DNA of 64,000 bases from Chitiniphilus purpureus (lineage in GTDB: Bacteria; Pseudomonadota; Gammaproteobacteria; Burkholderiales; Chitinibacteraceae): contig NZ_CP106753.1 of NCBI RefSeq assembly GCF_025642115.1, positions 3,535,501-3,599,500 on the forward strand, read 5' to 3'. Shown here piece after piece: positions 37,962-48,341 of the stretch (position 1 is its first letter; every line of letters begins with the position of its first letter). The notes under the pieces are model-generated. The model did not search any database and had not been told where the DNA came from. It worked only from the letters and a program-made list of their open reading frames with translations. Made by a program: the position numbers and the translations under genes.

Positions 37962-40025
37962 TCAGACCAGGCCCAGCGCCACCAGCACCAGATCGATCAG
38001 CTTGATGCCGACAAAGGGCACGGCGAGGCCACCCAGGCCATAGACCAGCAGGTTGCGGCGCAGCAGCGCGGCCGCGCCGACGGCGCGGTAGCGCACGCCA
38101 CGCAGCGCCAGCGGGATCAGGAATACGATGACCAGCGCGTTGAAGATCACTGCGGAGAGGATGGCGCTCTGCGGGCTGGCCAACCCCATCACGTTGAGCG
38201 CGGCCAGTTGCGGGTAGGTGGCGACGAAGGCGGCCGGGATGATGGCGAAATACTTGGCCACATCGTTGGCCACGCTGAAGGTGGTCAGCGCGCCGCGCGT
38301 CATCAACAGCTGCTTGCCGATCGCGACAATCTCGATCAGCTTGGTCGGGTTGCTGTCGAGGTCGACCATGTTGCCGGCCTCCTTGGCGGCCTGGGTCCCG
38401 GTGTTCATCGCCACCGCCACGTCGGCCTGCGCCAGCGCCGGCGCGTCGTTGATGCCGTCCCCGGTCATCGCAACCAGCCGGCCGCCGGCCTGTGTCTCGC
38501 GGATCAACTTGAGCTTGGCCTCGGGTGTGGCTTCGGCGAGGAAATCATCGACGCCGGCCTCGGCCGCGATGGCGGCGGCGGTGAGCCGGTTGTCACCGGT
38601 GATCATCACCGTCTTGATGCCCATGGCGCGCAGCTCGACAAAGCGCGCCTTGATGCCCCCCTTGACGATGTCCTTGAGCTCGACCACGCCGAGCACGCGG
38701 TTGCCGTCAGCCACCACCAGCGGCGTCGAACCACGCCGCGCCACCGCCTCGACTGCGCGGGATGCATCGGCCGGGAAGCGGCCGCCGAGCGCCTCGATGT
38801 GGCTGCGGATCGCATCGGCCGCGCCCTTACGGATCACCCGGCCAGCGCAATCGACACCGCTCATGCGCGTCTGCGCGGTGAACGGCACGAAACCGACCTC
38901 GTGGCTGGCGAACTCGCGTTCGCGCAGCTTGAACTGCTGCTTGGCCAGCACCACGATGCTGCGGCCTTCGGGCGTTTCGTCCACCAGCGACGCGAATTGT
39001 GCGGCGTCGGCGAGCTCGGACATCGGCACGCCCGGCACCGGGAGGAAGGCCGTGGCCTGGCGGTTGCCCAGCGTGATGGTGCCGGTCTTGTCGAGCAGCA
39101 GCACGTCCACGTCCCCCGCCGCCTCGACCGCGCGACCGGAGGTGGCAATCACGTTCACCTGCATCAGCCGGCTCATGCCGGCCACGCCGATGGCCGACAA
39201 CAGGCCGCCGATGGTGGTCGGGATCAGGCACACCAACAGCGCCACCAGCGCCGTCACCGTAATGGACGAGCCGGCCCCCGAAGCGGACACGGCGAACAGC
39301 GAGAACGGCAACAGCGTGACGACCACCAGCAGGAATACGATGGTCAGCGCCACCAAAAGGATGGTCAGCGCGATCTCGTTCGGCGTCTTCTGGCGGCGGG
39401 CACCCTCGACCATGGCGATCATGCGATCGAGAAAGGCCTCGCCGGGATTGCTGCTGATGCGCACCACGATCCAGTCCGACAGCACGCGGGTGCCGCCGGT
39501 CACGGCCGAGAAATCGCCACCCGATTCGCGGATCACCGGCGCCGATTCACCGGTGATGGCCGATTCGTCCACCGAGGCCACGCCCTCGATCACTTCGCCA
39601 TCGCCAGGAATCACGTCGCCCGCCTGGACCAGCACCACGTCGCCCTTCGCGAGCTCGGCGCTGTCGGCCAGCTGGTAACCGGCATCATGCCTGGGTGCAG
39701 ACAATTTCTTGGCGAGCACGCGCTGCTTGGCGGCGTGCAGACTCGCCGCCTGCGCCTTGCTGCGGCCCTCGGCCAGCGCTTCGGCGAAGTTGGCGAACAG
39801 CACGGTGAACCACAGCCACAGCGCCACGGCGAGGATGAAACCCACCGGCGCCTCGGCGGCGCCCAGCAGCGCCGCGATCCACAGCCCGGTGACGAGGATG
39901 CTGCCGACGTAGACGACGAACATCACCGGATTGCGCCACTGTGCCTGCGGCGCCAGTTTCCTGATGCTGTCGATCAGGGCCGGTTTGACCAGCGCCGGAG
40001 CGAGCAGCGACAGCTGCTTGTTCAC
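37962..40025 (-). CDS. kdpB: K+-transporting P-type ATPase subunit B
   Basis: A 687-residue P-type ATPase. The actuator loop is TGES (158-161), whose serine corresponds to the inhibitory phosphorylation site of E. coli KdpB. The phosphorylated Asp312 lies in [12 protein letters not shown], with [22 protein letters not shown] at the hinge and [11 protein letters not shown] in the membrane. It hydrolyses ATP to drive K+ import through KdpA. The GTG at 40025 has GGAG 9 bases upstream and starts MNKQLSLL; an ATG 21 codons upstream would add a low-complexity tail. Confidence 0.96.
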   Translation of the reverse strand: MNKQLSLLAPALVKPALIDSIRKLAPQAQWRNPVMFVVYVGSILVTGLWIAALLGAAEAPVGFILAVALWLWFTVLFANFAEALAEGRSKAQAASLHAAKQRVLAKKLSAPRHDAGYQLADSAELAKGDVVLVQAGDVIPGDGEVIEGVASVDESAITGESAPVIRESGGDFSAVTGGTRVLSDWIVVRISSNPGEAFLDRMIAMVEGARRQKTPNEIALTILLVALTIVFLLVVVTLLPFSLFAVSASGAGSSITVTALVALLVCLIPTTIGGLLSAIGVAGMSRLMQVNVIATSGRAVEAAGDVDVLLLDKTGTITLGNRQATAFLPVPGVPMSELADAAQFASLVDETPEGRSIVVLAKQQFKLREREFASHEVGFVPFTAQTRMSGVDCAGRVIRKGAADAIRSHIEALGGRFPADASRAVEAVARRGSTPLVVADGNRVLGVVELKDIVKGGIKARFVELRAMGIKTVMITGDNRLTAAAIAAEAGVDDFLAEATPEAKLKLIRETQAGGRLVAMTGDGINDAPALAQADVAVAMNTGTQAAKEAGNMVDLDSNPTKLIEIVAIGKQLLMTRGALTTFSVANDVAKYFAIIPAAFVATYPQLAALNVMGLASPQSAILSAVIFNALVIVFLIPLALRGVRYRAVGAAALLRRNLLVYGLGGLAVPFVGIKLIDLVLVALGLV

Positions 40026-40091
40026 TTGATTCGCTCCAGGCGCGCACTGCGCGCCGACGGATGAAGGGGGAATGGCATCGCGATGCATGGC

Positions 40092-41894
40092 TTACCGCCG
40101 CAGCGCAACATGTTCGGCAATCGGGCCCAGCGCCAGCGCCGGCACATAGGTGAGTGCACCGACCAGCAGCACCGCACCGATCAGCAGCACCACGAACAGC
40201 GGGCCATGCGTGGGCAACGTACCAGCGGTGACCGCAAGGCGCGGCTTGGCGGCGAGCGAACCGGCCAGCGCCAGCACCGCCACGATCACGGCGAAGCGGC
40301 CGAACCACATCGCCACGCCCAGCATCACGTTGTAGAACGGGGTGTTGGCGCCCAGGCCGGCAAAGGCCGAACCGTTGTTGTTGGCCGCGCTGGAGAACGC
40401 GTACAGCACCTCGGAGAAACCATGGCCGCCTGGGTTGTAGATGCCGGCAAGGCCCGCCGGGCTCATCACGGCGACCGCAGTGCCGGCCAGCACCAGCATG
40501 GGCGTGGCGAGGATGACGATGGCCACCATCTTCATGTCGAAGGCTTCGATCTTCTTGCCCAGGTATTCCGGCGTGCGGCCGATCATCAGCCCGGCAATGA
40601 ATACCGCCAGCACCGCGAACACCAGCATGCCGTAGAGGCCAGAACCGACGCCCCCAAACACCACCTCACCCAGCTGCATCAGCCACAGCGGTACCAGGCC
40701 GCCAAGCGGGGTGAAGGAATCGTGCATCGCATTGACCGCGCCACACGACGCGGCGGTGGTGACAGTGGCAAAGAGGCCCGAGGCGACGATGCCGTGGCGC
40801 TTTTCCTTGCCTTCCATATTGCCGCCGGCCTGCAGGCTGCTGGCCTGCTGATCGACGCCGAACGCATTCCACGCCGGGTTGCCCTGCTGCTCGGCCCAGA
40901 TCGCGGCCAGTGCAAACGCGACGAACAGCAATGTCATCGCGCCCAGCACCGCCCAGCCTTGCCGCAGATCGCCCACCTCACGACCGAAAGCGAAGCACAG
41001 CGCGGCAGGGATCAGGAAGATCGCCAGCATCTGGACCAGGTTGGACAGCGGCGTCGGGTTCTCGAACGGATGCGCCGAGTTGGCGTTGAAGAAGCCGCCA
41101 CCATTGGTGCCCAGCATCTTGATCGCCTCTTGCGATGCGACCGGGCCCATGGCGAGCTGCTGCTCGTGCTGCTTCACCACCTGCTGCTGTAGCGCGCCTG
41201 CGGCGTCCAGCAGCGGATTGCCCTCGGCATCCAGCCTGGGCTGGCTGTACTCGACTGCATCGACGGTATGTGCGATGCGATAGCCGTCGAAGTTCTGGAT
41301 CACGCCCTGGCCGATCAGCAGCACCGCGATCAGCGTGGCCAGCGGCAGCAGCACATACAGCGTGCTGCGGGTGAGATCGACCCAGAAGTTGCCAAGCCGA
41401 CCCACCCCGTGGCGGGTAAGGCCGCGGATCAGCGCAAACACCACGGCGATGCCGGTGGCAGCCGAGACGAAGTTCTGCACCGCCAGCGCCAGCATCTGCG
41501 TGAGGTAACTCATCGTCGCCTCACCCGCGTAGCCCTGCCAGTTGGTGTTGGTGACGAAGGAGATCGCGGTGTTGAACGCGGAATCAGGCGAGACGGCGCC
41601 AAAGCCCTGAGGATTGAGCGGCAGCATGCCCTGCAGCCGTTGCAACGCGTAGACAAACAACACACCGACGAGGCTGAACAGCAGCACCGCCTTGGCATGG
41701 TCCTGCCAGCCCATCTCCTCATCAAACCGGATGCCGGCCACGCGGTAGAGCGCGCGCTCGATCCCACCCAAAGGGCCGGTGACGACGCGCGAGGTACCGG
41801 CCATCACCGCGGCCAGATAACGCCCCAGCGGCCAGGCGAGCACCAGCAGCAGCCCAAGAAAGAGCCCGAGCTGGGTCAATGCTTGCGTGCCCAT
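40092..41894 (-). CDS. kdpA: K+-transporting ATPase subunit A
   Basis: A 600-residue channel-like subunit of the KdpFABC pump. Four selectivity-filter repeats can be seen: [48 protein letters not shown] and [19 protein letters not shown]. About ten membrane helices. The kdpB start lies 66 bases downstream. Confidence 0.97.
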   Translation of the reverse strand: MGTQALTQLGLFLGLLLVLAWPLGRYLAAVMAGTSRVVTGPLGGIERALYRVAGIRFDEEMGWQDHAKAVLLFSLVGVLFVYALQRLQGMLPLNPQGFGAVSPDSAFNTAISFVTNTNWQGYAGEATMSYLTQMLALAVQNFVSAATGIAVVFALIRGLTRHGVGRLGNFWVDLTRSTLYVLLPLATLIAVLLIGQGVIQNFDGYRIAHTVDAVEYSQPRLDAEGNPLLDAAGALQQQVVKQHEQQLAMGPVASQEAIKMLGTNGGGFFNANSAHPFENPTPLSNLVQMLAIFLIPAALCFAFGREVGDLRQGWAVLGAMTLLFVAFALAAIWAEQQGNPAWNAFGVDQQASSLQAGGNMEGKEKRHGIVASGLFATVTTAASCGAVNAMHDSFTPLGGLVPLWLMQLGEVVFGGVGSGLYGMLVFAVLAVFIAGLMIGRTPEYLGKKIEAFDMKMVAIVILATPMLVLAGTAVAVMSPAGLAGIYNPGGHGFSEVLYAFSSAANNNGSAFAGLGANTPFYNVMLGVAMWFGRFAVIVAVLALAGSLAAKPRLAVTAGTLPTHGPLFVVLLIGAVLLVGALTYVPALALGPIAEHVALRR

Positions 41895-41895
41895 G

Positions 41896-41985
41896 TCAGA
41901 ACTCCTCGGCGCGCAACAGCGCGTAGACGAGATATGCCAACAGCAGCACCGCGGTGAGGCCGCCCACCAGGTGGATCCAGCTCAT
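41896..41985 (-). CDS. kdpF: KdpF small membrane subunit
   Basis: A 29-residue peptide with one membrane helix: [19 protein letters not shown] then [10 protein letters not shown], the recognisable KdpF tail. KdpF stabilises the Kdp complex. The stop is one base before the kdpA start and its ATG overlaps the stop of the small gene upstream (ATGA). Confidence 0.92.
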   Translation of the reverse strand: MSWIHLVGGLTAVLLLAYLVYALLRAEEF

Positions 41986-42074
41986 CGCCCACCTCCCAGC
42001 CGGCCGCAGCCGGCCACCAGCAGCGCGGTCGCGGCCCAGCAGGCCAACCCCAGCGCGAGATACAGTATGTCCAT
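41982..42074 (-). CDS. 30-residue membrane peptide at the head of the kdp operon
   Basis: A short frame starting MDILYLALGLACWAATALLV and ending [10 protein letters not shown]: one membrane helix followed by a Cys- and Gly-rich tail. GGGGA precedes the ATG by 8 bases, and the stop overlaps the kdpF start by four bases. Comparable short proteins sit before kdpF in some betaproteobacteria, from memory. It is the first gene of the kdp transcript and may be a subunit or a leader peptide. Confidence 0.7.
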   Translation of the reverse strand: MDILYLALGLACWAATALLVAGCGRLGGGR

Positions 42075-42136
42075 ATCGTTTCCCCTGCCAGATCGGTGGC
42101 CATGGCTTGGCCTCCATGGTCGGCATGCTGAACGCC

Positions 42137-42193
42137 GGGGTGTAAAAACGGGGTAAAGGGCCATCGGGGCGGTATAAAAGCCGTATAAAAATG
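42137..42193 (-). promoter_or_regulatory. kdp promoter region with four candidate KdpE-binding repeats
   Basis: GTA(T)AAA elements recur at 42142, 42153, 42172 and 42183. The two pairs are each spaced 11 bp. Read leftward the region gives TTTTTATAC...CTTTTATAC and TTTTTTACACCCCG. The E. coli kdpFABC operator, from memory, is similarly built of TTTATAC and TTTACACCCCG halves. The first kdp gene begins 62 bases further on. Confidence 0.6.
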
Positions 42194-42696
42194 CACCGCG
42201 ACCGCATCAGTTCACCAGGACAATGGCCCGGCCCCATGCGTTTTCACAGGGGTGGGACGGCCTGGCCTCGTCAGCGGCCACGGTCACCTGTGCTGGCACC
42301 GGAACAGGGTGGACGTGCGCCCTTTCGATGCGGCGGCGCTGCCCGATGAGCACCATCCACGGATGAGATCGCCGCGGGGCACAACCTGGAGCCAAGGCAA
42401 TGGCTCCTTGCAACAGCGTCAGTCACCGGCGCAAGGGCGTAGCACCAAGCCATTGCATTGCACAACGTCATGATCATGGTGCTCGTTCACAACAGAACCT
42501 ACAGCATGCTGAGCCTGCGGCTCATGCATCTGCATGCCTGCCGCGCCCTGTTTGTTGACGTTCAGGATTCTGGCAATTTTCACATGGCCGATACAGACAA
42601 CACCTAAACCAATGAATGGAAAAGCTTTTTCAAGCATGCATGGCGAGGTCTCCCTTCGCTGCACCGCGACATTTATTTCCATTTAAATCATTCAAC
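42194..42696. other. intergenic stretch without recognised genes
   Basis: The 5' half has the base composition of a coding sequence but no frame with recognisable protein content. The 3' half, from about 42540, becomes AT-rich. I see no RNA gene. Confidence 0.4.
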
Positions 42697-42725
42697 TTTA
42701 CAACTATCTTCAAAACAACTTTAAT
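42697..42725 (+). promoter_or_regulatory. strong sigma-70 promoter of the repeat-protein gene
   Basis: TTTACA and TTTAAT are separated by exactly 17 bp, five of six bases matching in each hexamer, in a locally AT-rich stretch unlike the GC-rich flanks. Transcription would give a leader of about 90 bases before the ATG at 42821. Confidence 0.65.
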
Positions 42726-42820
42726 AGCTTCAACGATTGACGCAGCGCAACGCACCAAAAGTTCGATGACTGCCGGCGCCGATCTGCTTCTCACTGCCCA
42801 CACTGAAGAGGACACGCATC

Positions 42821-43456
42821 ATGACCAAACTGACCCGACTTTCCACGCTGGTGGCCGCCACCTTGGCCCTTGGCCTGCATGCCGCACACGCGGCATCCGT
42901 CGACACTGCCCGCCTCTCCGAGGGCACCCAGGGTTCCTCAGCCGCTCAATTCAAGGCGGCCGAAAGCAACCTGAGCACCCGGGCCACCCGACCGGTACTG
43001 GCTGCCGACAAGAACCAGGGTGAACTTGCCACCCGGCCGGTGCTGGCTGCCGACAAGAACCAGGGTGAACTTGCCACCCGACCGGTACTGGCTGCCGACA
43101 AGAACCAGGGTGAGCTCGCCACCCACCCGGTGCTGGCTGCCGATAAGAACCAGGGTGAACTCGCCACCCGACCGGTGCTGGCCGCCGACAAGAACCAGGG
43201 TGAACTCGCCACCCGGCCGGTGCTGGCCGCCGACAAGAACCAGGGTGAGCTCGCCACCCGGCCGGTGCTGGCTGCCGACAAGAACCAGGGTGAACTCGCC
43301 ACCCGGCCGGTGCTGGCCGCCGACAAGAACCAGGGTGAGCTCGCCACCCGGCCGGTGCTGGCTGCCGACAAGAACCAGGGTGAACTCGCCACCCACCCGG
43401 TGCTGGCTGCCGATAAGAACCAGGGTGAACTCGCCACCCGCCCGGTGCTGGCGTGA
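42821..43456 (+). CDS. secreted protein of ten 15-residue tandem repeats
   Basis: A 211-residue protein. Residues 1-25 form a signal peptide (LVAATLALGLHAAHA-A). Residues 26-55 are a short unique segment (VDTARLSEGTQGSSAAQFKA). From residue 56 the rest is ten near-perfect copies of TRPVLAADKNQGELA, with Arg replaced by His in copies 4 and 10, ending in the partial copy TRPVLA and a stop. Each unit is basic-acidic with no aromatic or cysteine residue and looks disordered or extended. AGAGGA precedes the ATG. I know no family. It may be a surface, cell-wall or periplasmic spacer protein. Confidence 0.8.
   Translation: MTKLTRLSTLVAATLALGLHAAHAASVDTARLSEGTQGSSAAQFKAAESNLSTRATRPVLAADKNQGELATRPVLAADKNQGELATRPVLAADKNQGELATHPVLAADKNQGELATRPVLAADKNQGELATRPVLAADKNQGELATRPVLAADKNQGELATRPVLAADKNQGELATRPVLAADKNQGELATHPVLAADKNQGELATRPVLA
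42986..43453 (+). repeat. ten 45-bp tandem repeats plus an 18-bp partial unit
   Basis: The units encode TRPVLAADKNQGELA and vary only at a few third positions (GTACTG/GTGCTG, GAACTT/GAGCTC/GAACTC, GCTGCC/GCCGCC) plus CGG/CAC at codon 2. This closeness points to recent expansion or ongoing homogenisation and makes copy number likely to vary. There are no unique spacers between units, so it is not a CRISPR array. Confidence 0.95.
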
Positions 43457-43485
43457 TGCCCTCTCGCTAGCTCACCCCTGCAAGC

Positions 43486-43514
43486 AAAAAACCCGCGCGA
43501 TGCGCGGGTTTTTT
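43486..43514 (+). terminator. rho-independent terminator of the repeat gene
   Basis: An 8-bp stem ACCCGCGC/GCGCGGGT with a 3-base loop is flanked by A5-6 and T6, 30 bases after the stop. It should work in both directions. Confidence 0.88.
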
Positions 43515-43614
43515 GCTGTATCGCCTTTGGCAGGCCCTTCCGGCAAATCGGCGGCGTGATGTCGGATCCAGCTTGATCGATGCTTTTGCACCCTGCCGTT
43601 GCCGGCTGGTGGCG

Positions 43615-43643
43615 CAGAAAAAAACCCGCGCAAAGCGCGGGTT
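43615..43643 (-). terminator. rho-independent terminator of the fab operon
   Basis: Read leftward, a 9-bp stem AACCCGCGC/GCGCGGGTT with an AAA/TTT loop runs into a T-tract. It lies 23 bases beyond the fabF stop. The stem closely resembles that of the neighbouring repeat-gene terminator. Confidence 0.85.
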
Positions 43644-43665
43644 CTGCATGGGGCTGTGACCTGCC

Positions 43666-44907
43666 TCAGATGCGACGGAACACCAGCGTGCCGTTGGTGC
43701 CGCCAAAGCCGAACGAGTTGGAGATCGCGACCCGGATCGTCATATCACGCGCGGTATTGGCCACGTAGTCGAGATCGCAGCCGCCTTCCACATCCTGTTC
43801 AAAGATATTGATGGTGGGTGGCGAAACCTGGTGATGCAGCGCCAGCACCGAATAGACCGCCTCCACCCCACCGGCGCCGCCCAACAGGTGGCCGGTCATC
43901 GACTTGGTGGAATTGACCGCCAGCTTGTGGGCATGGTCGCCGAACGCGAGCTTGAGCGCCCCGGTCTCGTTGGCATCGCCCAGCGGCGTCGAGGTGCCAT
44001 GCGCGTTCACATAATCGACCTCGTCAGGATTGATGCCCGCGTCGCGCAGCGCATTGGTCACCCCGCGCGCCGGGCCATCCATGCTGGGGGCGGTGATATG
44101 GTGCGCATCGGAACTCATGCCAAAGCCCACCAGCTCGGCGTAGATACGCGCACCGCGCTTCTTGGCATGCTCGTATTCCTCGAGCACCAGCACACCGGCG
44201 CCCTCACCCATCACGAAGCCATCGCGCCCCTTGTCCCACGGCCGGCTCGCCGTGGCCGGGTCGTCGTTGCGCGTGGACAATGCCTTCATCGCGGCAAAAC
44301 CACCGATGCCAAGCCGGGAGACCGCGCTTTCGGCACCGCCGGCGACCATGATGTCGGCGTCGCCGTACTGGATCATCCGTGCCGCATCGCCGATGCTGTG
44401 CGCGCCCGTGGTGCAGGCCGAGACAATGCCGTAGCTCGGGCCCTGGTACCCCTTGATGATCGATACGTGGCCGGCGACCAGGTTGATCAGCGAACCGGGG
44501 ATGAAGAACGGCCCGATCTTGCGCGGGCCGCCGGCGCGCATATCGCCGTCGGTCTCCTCGATCAGCGGCAGGCCACCGATCCCCGAGCCGATATTGACGC
44601 CGACGCGGGTCTTGTCCAGATCCGGGATGTCATCCAGCCCGGCGTCGGCCACCGCCTGCAGCCCCGCGGCGATCCCGAAGTGGATGAACAGGTCCATCCG
44701 CCGTGCTTCCTTGGGCGAGATGTATTGGGTGACGTCGAAACCATCGACTTCGCCAGCGATCTGGCAGGCCAGATCGGACACATCGAAACGGGTGATGCGG
44801 CGGATACCGGGCTTGCCTTGCAACAAGTTGGCCCAGCCCGACGCCACATCGTTGCCGACCGGCGAGACGTGGCCAAGGCCGGTGACGACCACTCTGCGTT
44901 TTGACAT
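43666..44907 (-). CDS. fabF: beta-ketoacyl-ACP synthase II
   Basis: A 413-residue elongating condensing enzyme of type II fatty acid synthesis. The nucleophile Cys165 lies in [11 protein letters not shown], and the two active histidines in [11 protein letters not shown] and [15 protein letters not shown]. The ATG is preceded by GGAG. It is the last gene of the fab operon. Confidence 0.97.
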   Translation of the reverse strand: MSKRRVVVTGLGHVSPVGNDVASGWANLLQGKPGIRRITRFDVSDLACQIAGEVDGFDVTQYISPKEARRMDLFIHFGIAAGLQAVADAGLDDIPDLDKTRVGVNIGSGIGGLPLIEETDGDMRAGGPRKIGPFFIPGSLINLVAGHVSIIKGYQGPSYGIVSACTTGAHSIGDAARMIQYGDADIMVAGGAESAVSRLGIGGFAAMKALSTRNDDPATASRPWDKGRDGFVMGEGAGVLVLEEYEHAKKRGARIYAELVGFGMSSDAHHITAPSMDGPARGVTNALRDAGINPDEVDYVNAHGTSTPLGDANETGALKLAFGDHAHKLAVNSTKSMTGHLLGGAGGVEAVYSVLALHHQVSPPTINIFEQDVEGGCDLDYVANTARDMTIRVAISNSFGFGGTNGTLVFRRI

Positions 44908-45121
44908 GGGATTCTCCTCGCAACCTGCCGCGTCCCCATCAACGCATGACAGATATGCAATCCAGATGGAACAAGAGCGGCATACAGGCCTCGCAGGCAG
45001 GACCCGGATGCGGCGCATACGCACCAAGGCGCGTGGGCGCCTCTCGCAACCGGATCGCGCCGACGATTACTGTCGCCGCTCCGAAGCCGCCGTTGCCGGC
45101 GGCAGGTGATACCACAAAGAA

Positions 45122-45361
45122 TTACTTGGCCAGATGAGCGCTGACGTAGTCGATCGCTTGCTGAACCGTGGTGATCTTTTCAGCTTCTTCGTCCGGAATC
45201 TCGCACTCGAATTCCTCTTCAAGCGCCATCACGAGCTCAACCGTGTCAAGGGAATCGGCACCGAGGTCGTTCACGAAGGACGACTCGTTCTTGACGTCCG
45301 TTTCCGGCACGCCAAGCTGCTCGGTAACGATTTTCTTCACACGCTGTTCGATGTTTTCCAT
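45122..45361 (-). CDS. acpP: acyl carrier protein
   Basis: A 79-residue acidic helical carrier. Ser37 in the [18 protein letters not shown] motif takes the 4'-phosphopantetheine. It holds growing acyl chains for the Fab enzymes on either side of it. Its own promoter appears upstream, in keeping with its high demand. Confidence 0.98.
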   Translation of the reverse strand: MENIEQRVKKIVTEQLGVPETDVKNESSFVNDLGADSLDTVELVMALEEEFECEIPDEEAEKITTVQQAIDYVSAHLAK

Positions 45362-45406
45362 GGATTTAACCCAAGCCTTTTGGAGGTATTCAGAAAAAGC
45401 GTCGGC

Positions 45407-45434
45407 ATTGTACCAAAAAAACCGTGGCCGCCAA
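45407..45434 (-). promoter_or_regulatory. candidate acpP promoter
   Basis: Read leftward, TTGGCG and TACAAT are 16 bp apart with a T7 run before the -10. It lies about 46 bases upstream of the acpP ATG, inside the fab operon. The -10 fit is good, the -35 weak. Confidence 0.45.
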
Positions 45435-45514
45435 GCCAGCCCCACCGTTCGTCTGATCCCGCTCAACGCGACGGAAAACCGGCCGGCGCGGCCGATGCCG
45501 CGCGCAAACAACCA

Positions 45515-46258
45515 TCAGTTCATATACATGCCGCCATTGACATGCAGCGTCTGCCCGGTGATGTAGCCGGCACGCTCGCCCGCCAGGAAGCCCACCGCGT
45601 CGGCGATGTCCTTGGGATCGCCCAGCCGGCCCAGCGCGATCTGATGCACCAGCGCGGCCCGTTGTTCCTCGGGCAGCGCACGGGTCATGTCGGTGTCGAT
45701 GAAGCCGGGCGCCACCGCGTTGACCGTCACGTTGCGGCTGCCGATCTCACGCGCGAGCGACTTGGTGAAGCCAAACAGCGCAGCCTTGGCCGAGGCGTAG
45801 TTGGTCTGCCCCGGGTTGCCAGTGGCGCCGACCACCGAAGCGATGTTGATGATGCGACCCCAGCGCGCCTTCATCATGCCGCGCAGCACGGCCTTGGAAA
45901 GCTTGTACACCGGCCGCAGGTTGGTCTGCATGATGTCGTCCCATTCCTCGTCCTTCATCCGCATCAGCAGGTTGTCCCGCGTGATGCCGGCATTGTTGAC
46001 CAGGATGGCGATGGCGCCGGATTCCGCTTCGATGGCGGCGACGATGGCGTCGATGGCCTCGGGCTCGGTCACGTTCAACACCTTGCCTGTACCCTTGCCG
46101 CCAGCCTGTGCAAGGTAGGCCGAGATCGATTCGGCGCCGGCAGCGCTGGTGGCGGTGCCGATCACCGTGGCGCCTTGCGCGGCCAGTTCCAGCGCGATGG
46201 CCTGACCGATGCCGCGCGAGGCGCCGGTCACCAGCGCGACTTTGCCTTCAAGACTCAT
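45515..46258 (-). CDS. fabG: 3-oxoacyl-ACP reductase
   Basis: A 247-residue short-chain dehydrogenase that reduces 3-ketoacyl-ACP with NADPH. It has VTGASRGIGQAIALELA, the NNAGITRDNLLMRM motif, and the catalytic Ser plus YASAKAALFGFTKSLA Tyr/Lys pair. Typical length. Confidence 0.97.
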   Translation of the reverse strand: MSLEGKVALVTGASRGIGQAIALELAAQGATVIGTATSAAGAESISAYLAQAGGKGTGKVLNVTEPEAIDAIVAAIEAESGAIAILVNNAGITRDNLLMRMKDEEWDDIMQTNLRPVYKLSKAVLRGMMKARWGRIINIASVVGATGNPGQTNYASAKAALFGFTKSLAREIGSRNVTVNAVAPGFIDTDMTRALPEEQRAALVHQIALGRLGDPKDIADAVGFLAGERAGYITGQTLHVNGGMYMN

Positions 46259-46319
46259 TGCATAGTGCTCCTTGGGACAATATCGATATCCGCCGGCCCG
46301 CTGCGGGCCGGCCGGTCTT

Positions 46320-47246
46320 TCACAACAGGGCGTTCAGCGCATCGAACGACGCCGGCTCGGTGAGCGCGGCATGCTGCAGATCCGCGGCGATGCGTTTGTT
46401 CAGGCCGACCAGCACCTTGCCAGGGCCGCACTCGGCCAGCACCGTCACACCGGCACCGGCCAACCACTGCACCGTCTCCACCCAGCGCACCGGCTGGTAG
46501 AGCTGGCGGGCAAGCGCATCCTTGATCGCCGACGGATCGTCATAGGCACGCACGTCGGCATTGTGCAGGACCGGAATGGTCGGCGTGTTGAAGGTCAGCG
46601 ACGCCAGCCTGGCGCTCAGCACCTCGGCCGCGGGGCGCATCAGCTCGCAGTGCGACGGCACCGAGACCGGCAGCAGCAGTGCACGCTTGGCGCCACGCGC
46701 CTTGGCCGCCTCGGCGGCACGCTCGACCGCCGCCTTGGCCCCGGCGATGACCACCTGGCCGGGTGAATTGAAATTGACGGCCTGCACCACCTCGCCCTGC
46801 GCCGCTTCCGTGCAGGCCAGGCGCACATCATCGTCGGACAGGCCGAGCACCGCCGCCATCGCGCCGCTGCCCACCGGCACCGCGTCCTGCATCGCCTGGG
46901 CGCGCAGGCGCACCAGCTGCACCGCGTCGGCGAAGCCGATCACGTCGGCAGCGACGAGCGCGGTGTACTCGCCCAGGCTGTGCCCGGCCACGAAGGCCGG
47001 ACGCGCGCCGCCCACGGCCTGCCAGGCGCGCCATACCGCCACCCCGGCCGCCAGCATCGCCGGTTGCGTGTTGACGGTGGCGTTCAACTCGTCGGCCGGG
47101 CCCTCGCAGACCATCTGCCACAGATCGAAGCCCAATGCGGCGCTGGCCTCGTCGAAGGTGGCGCGCACCACTGCGCTGTCGGCAAAACCCGCCAGCATGC
47201 CGACCGACTGCGAACCCTGGCCCGGAAACACCAATGCAAGGGACAT
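46320..47246 (-). CDS. fabD: malonyl-CoA:ACP transacylase
   Basis: A 308-residue acyltransferase. The oxyanion motif FPGQGSQSVGM, the nucleophile Ser90 in GHSLGEY, the substrate-binding Arg in LRAQAMQ and the catalytic His in VSVPSHCELM are all present. It loads malonyl groups on AcpP. Confidence 0.96.
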   Translation of the reverse strand: MSLALVFPGQGSQSVGMLAGFADSAVVRATFDEASAALGFDLWQMVCEGPADELNATVNTQPAMLAAGVAVWRAWQAVGGARPAFVAGHSLGEYTALVAADVIGFADAVQLVRLRAQAMQDAVPVGSGAMAAVLGLSDDDVRLACTEAAQGEVVQAVNFNSPGQVVIAGAKAAVERAAEAAKARGAKRALLLPVSVPSHCELMRPAAEVLSARLASLTFNTPTIPVLHNADVRAYDDPSAIKDALARQLYQPVRWVETVQWLAGAGVTVLAECGPGKVLVGLNKRIAADLQHAALTEPASFDALNALL

Positions 47247-47347
47247 GATTGACTCCTTGAGGAATAGTGAGGACGCCGACGGCAACACCGACGCGCGCCT
47301 TCTCGATTCGGGAACAGGCAGGCGGCGCAGCGGTGCGCCGCGCCGGA

Positions 47348-48304
<957 letters not shown>

Positions 48305-48341
48305 GACGCCTCTCGTGCAAAGGGTTGTTCGGGCCGCTGCG

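Noticed and set aside
42252..42473. Small rightward frame before the repeat gene
   Set aside because: It has some coding-like composition at first but no ribosome site and no recognisable motif; left as intergenic.
42986..43453. Possible CRISPR array
   Set aside because: The units are contiguous, coding, in frame and without unique spacers, and no cas genes are near.
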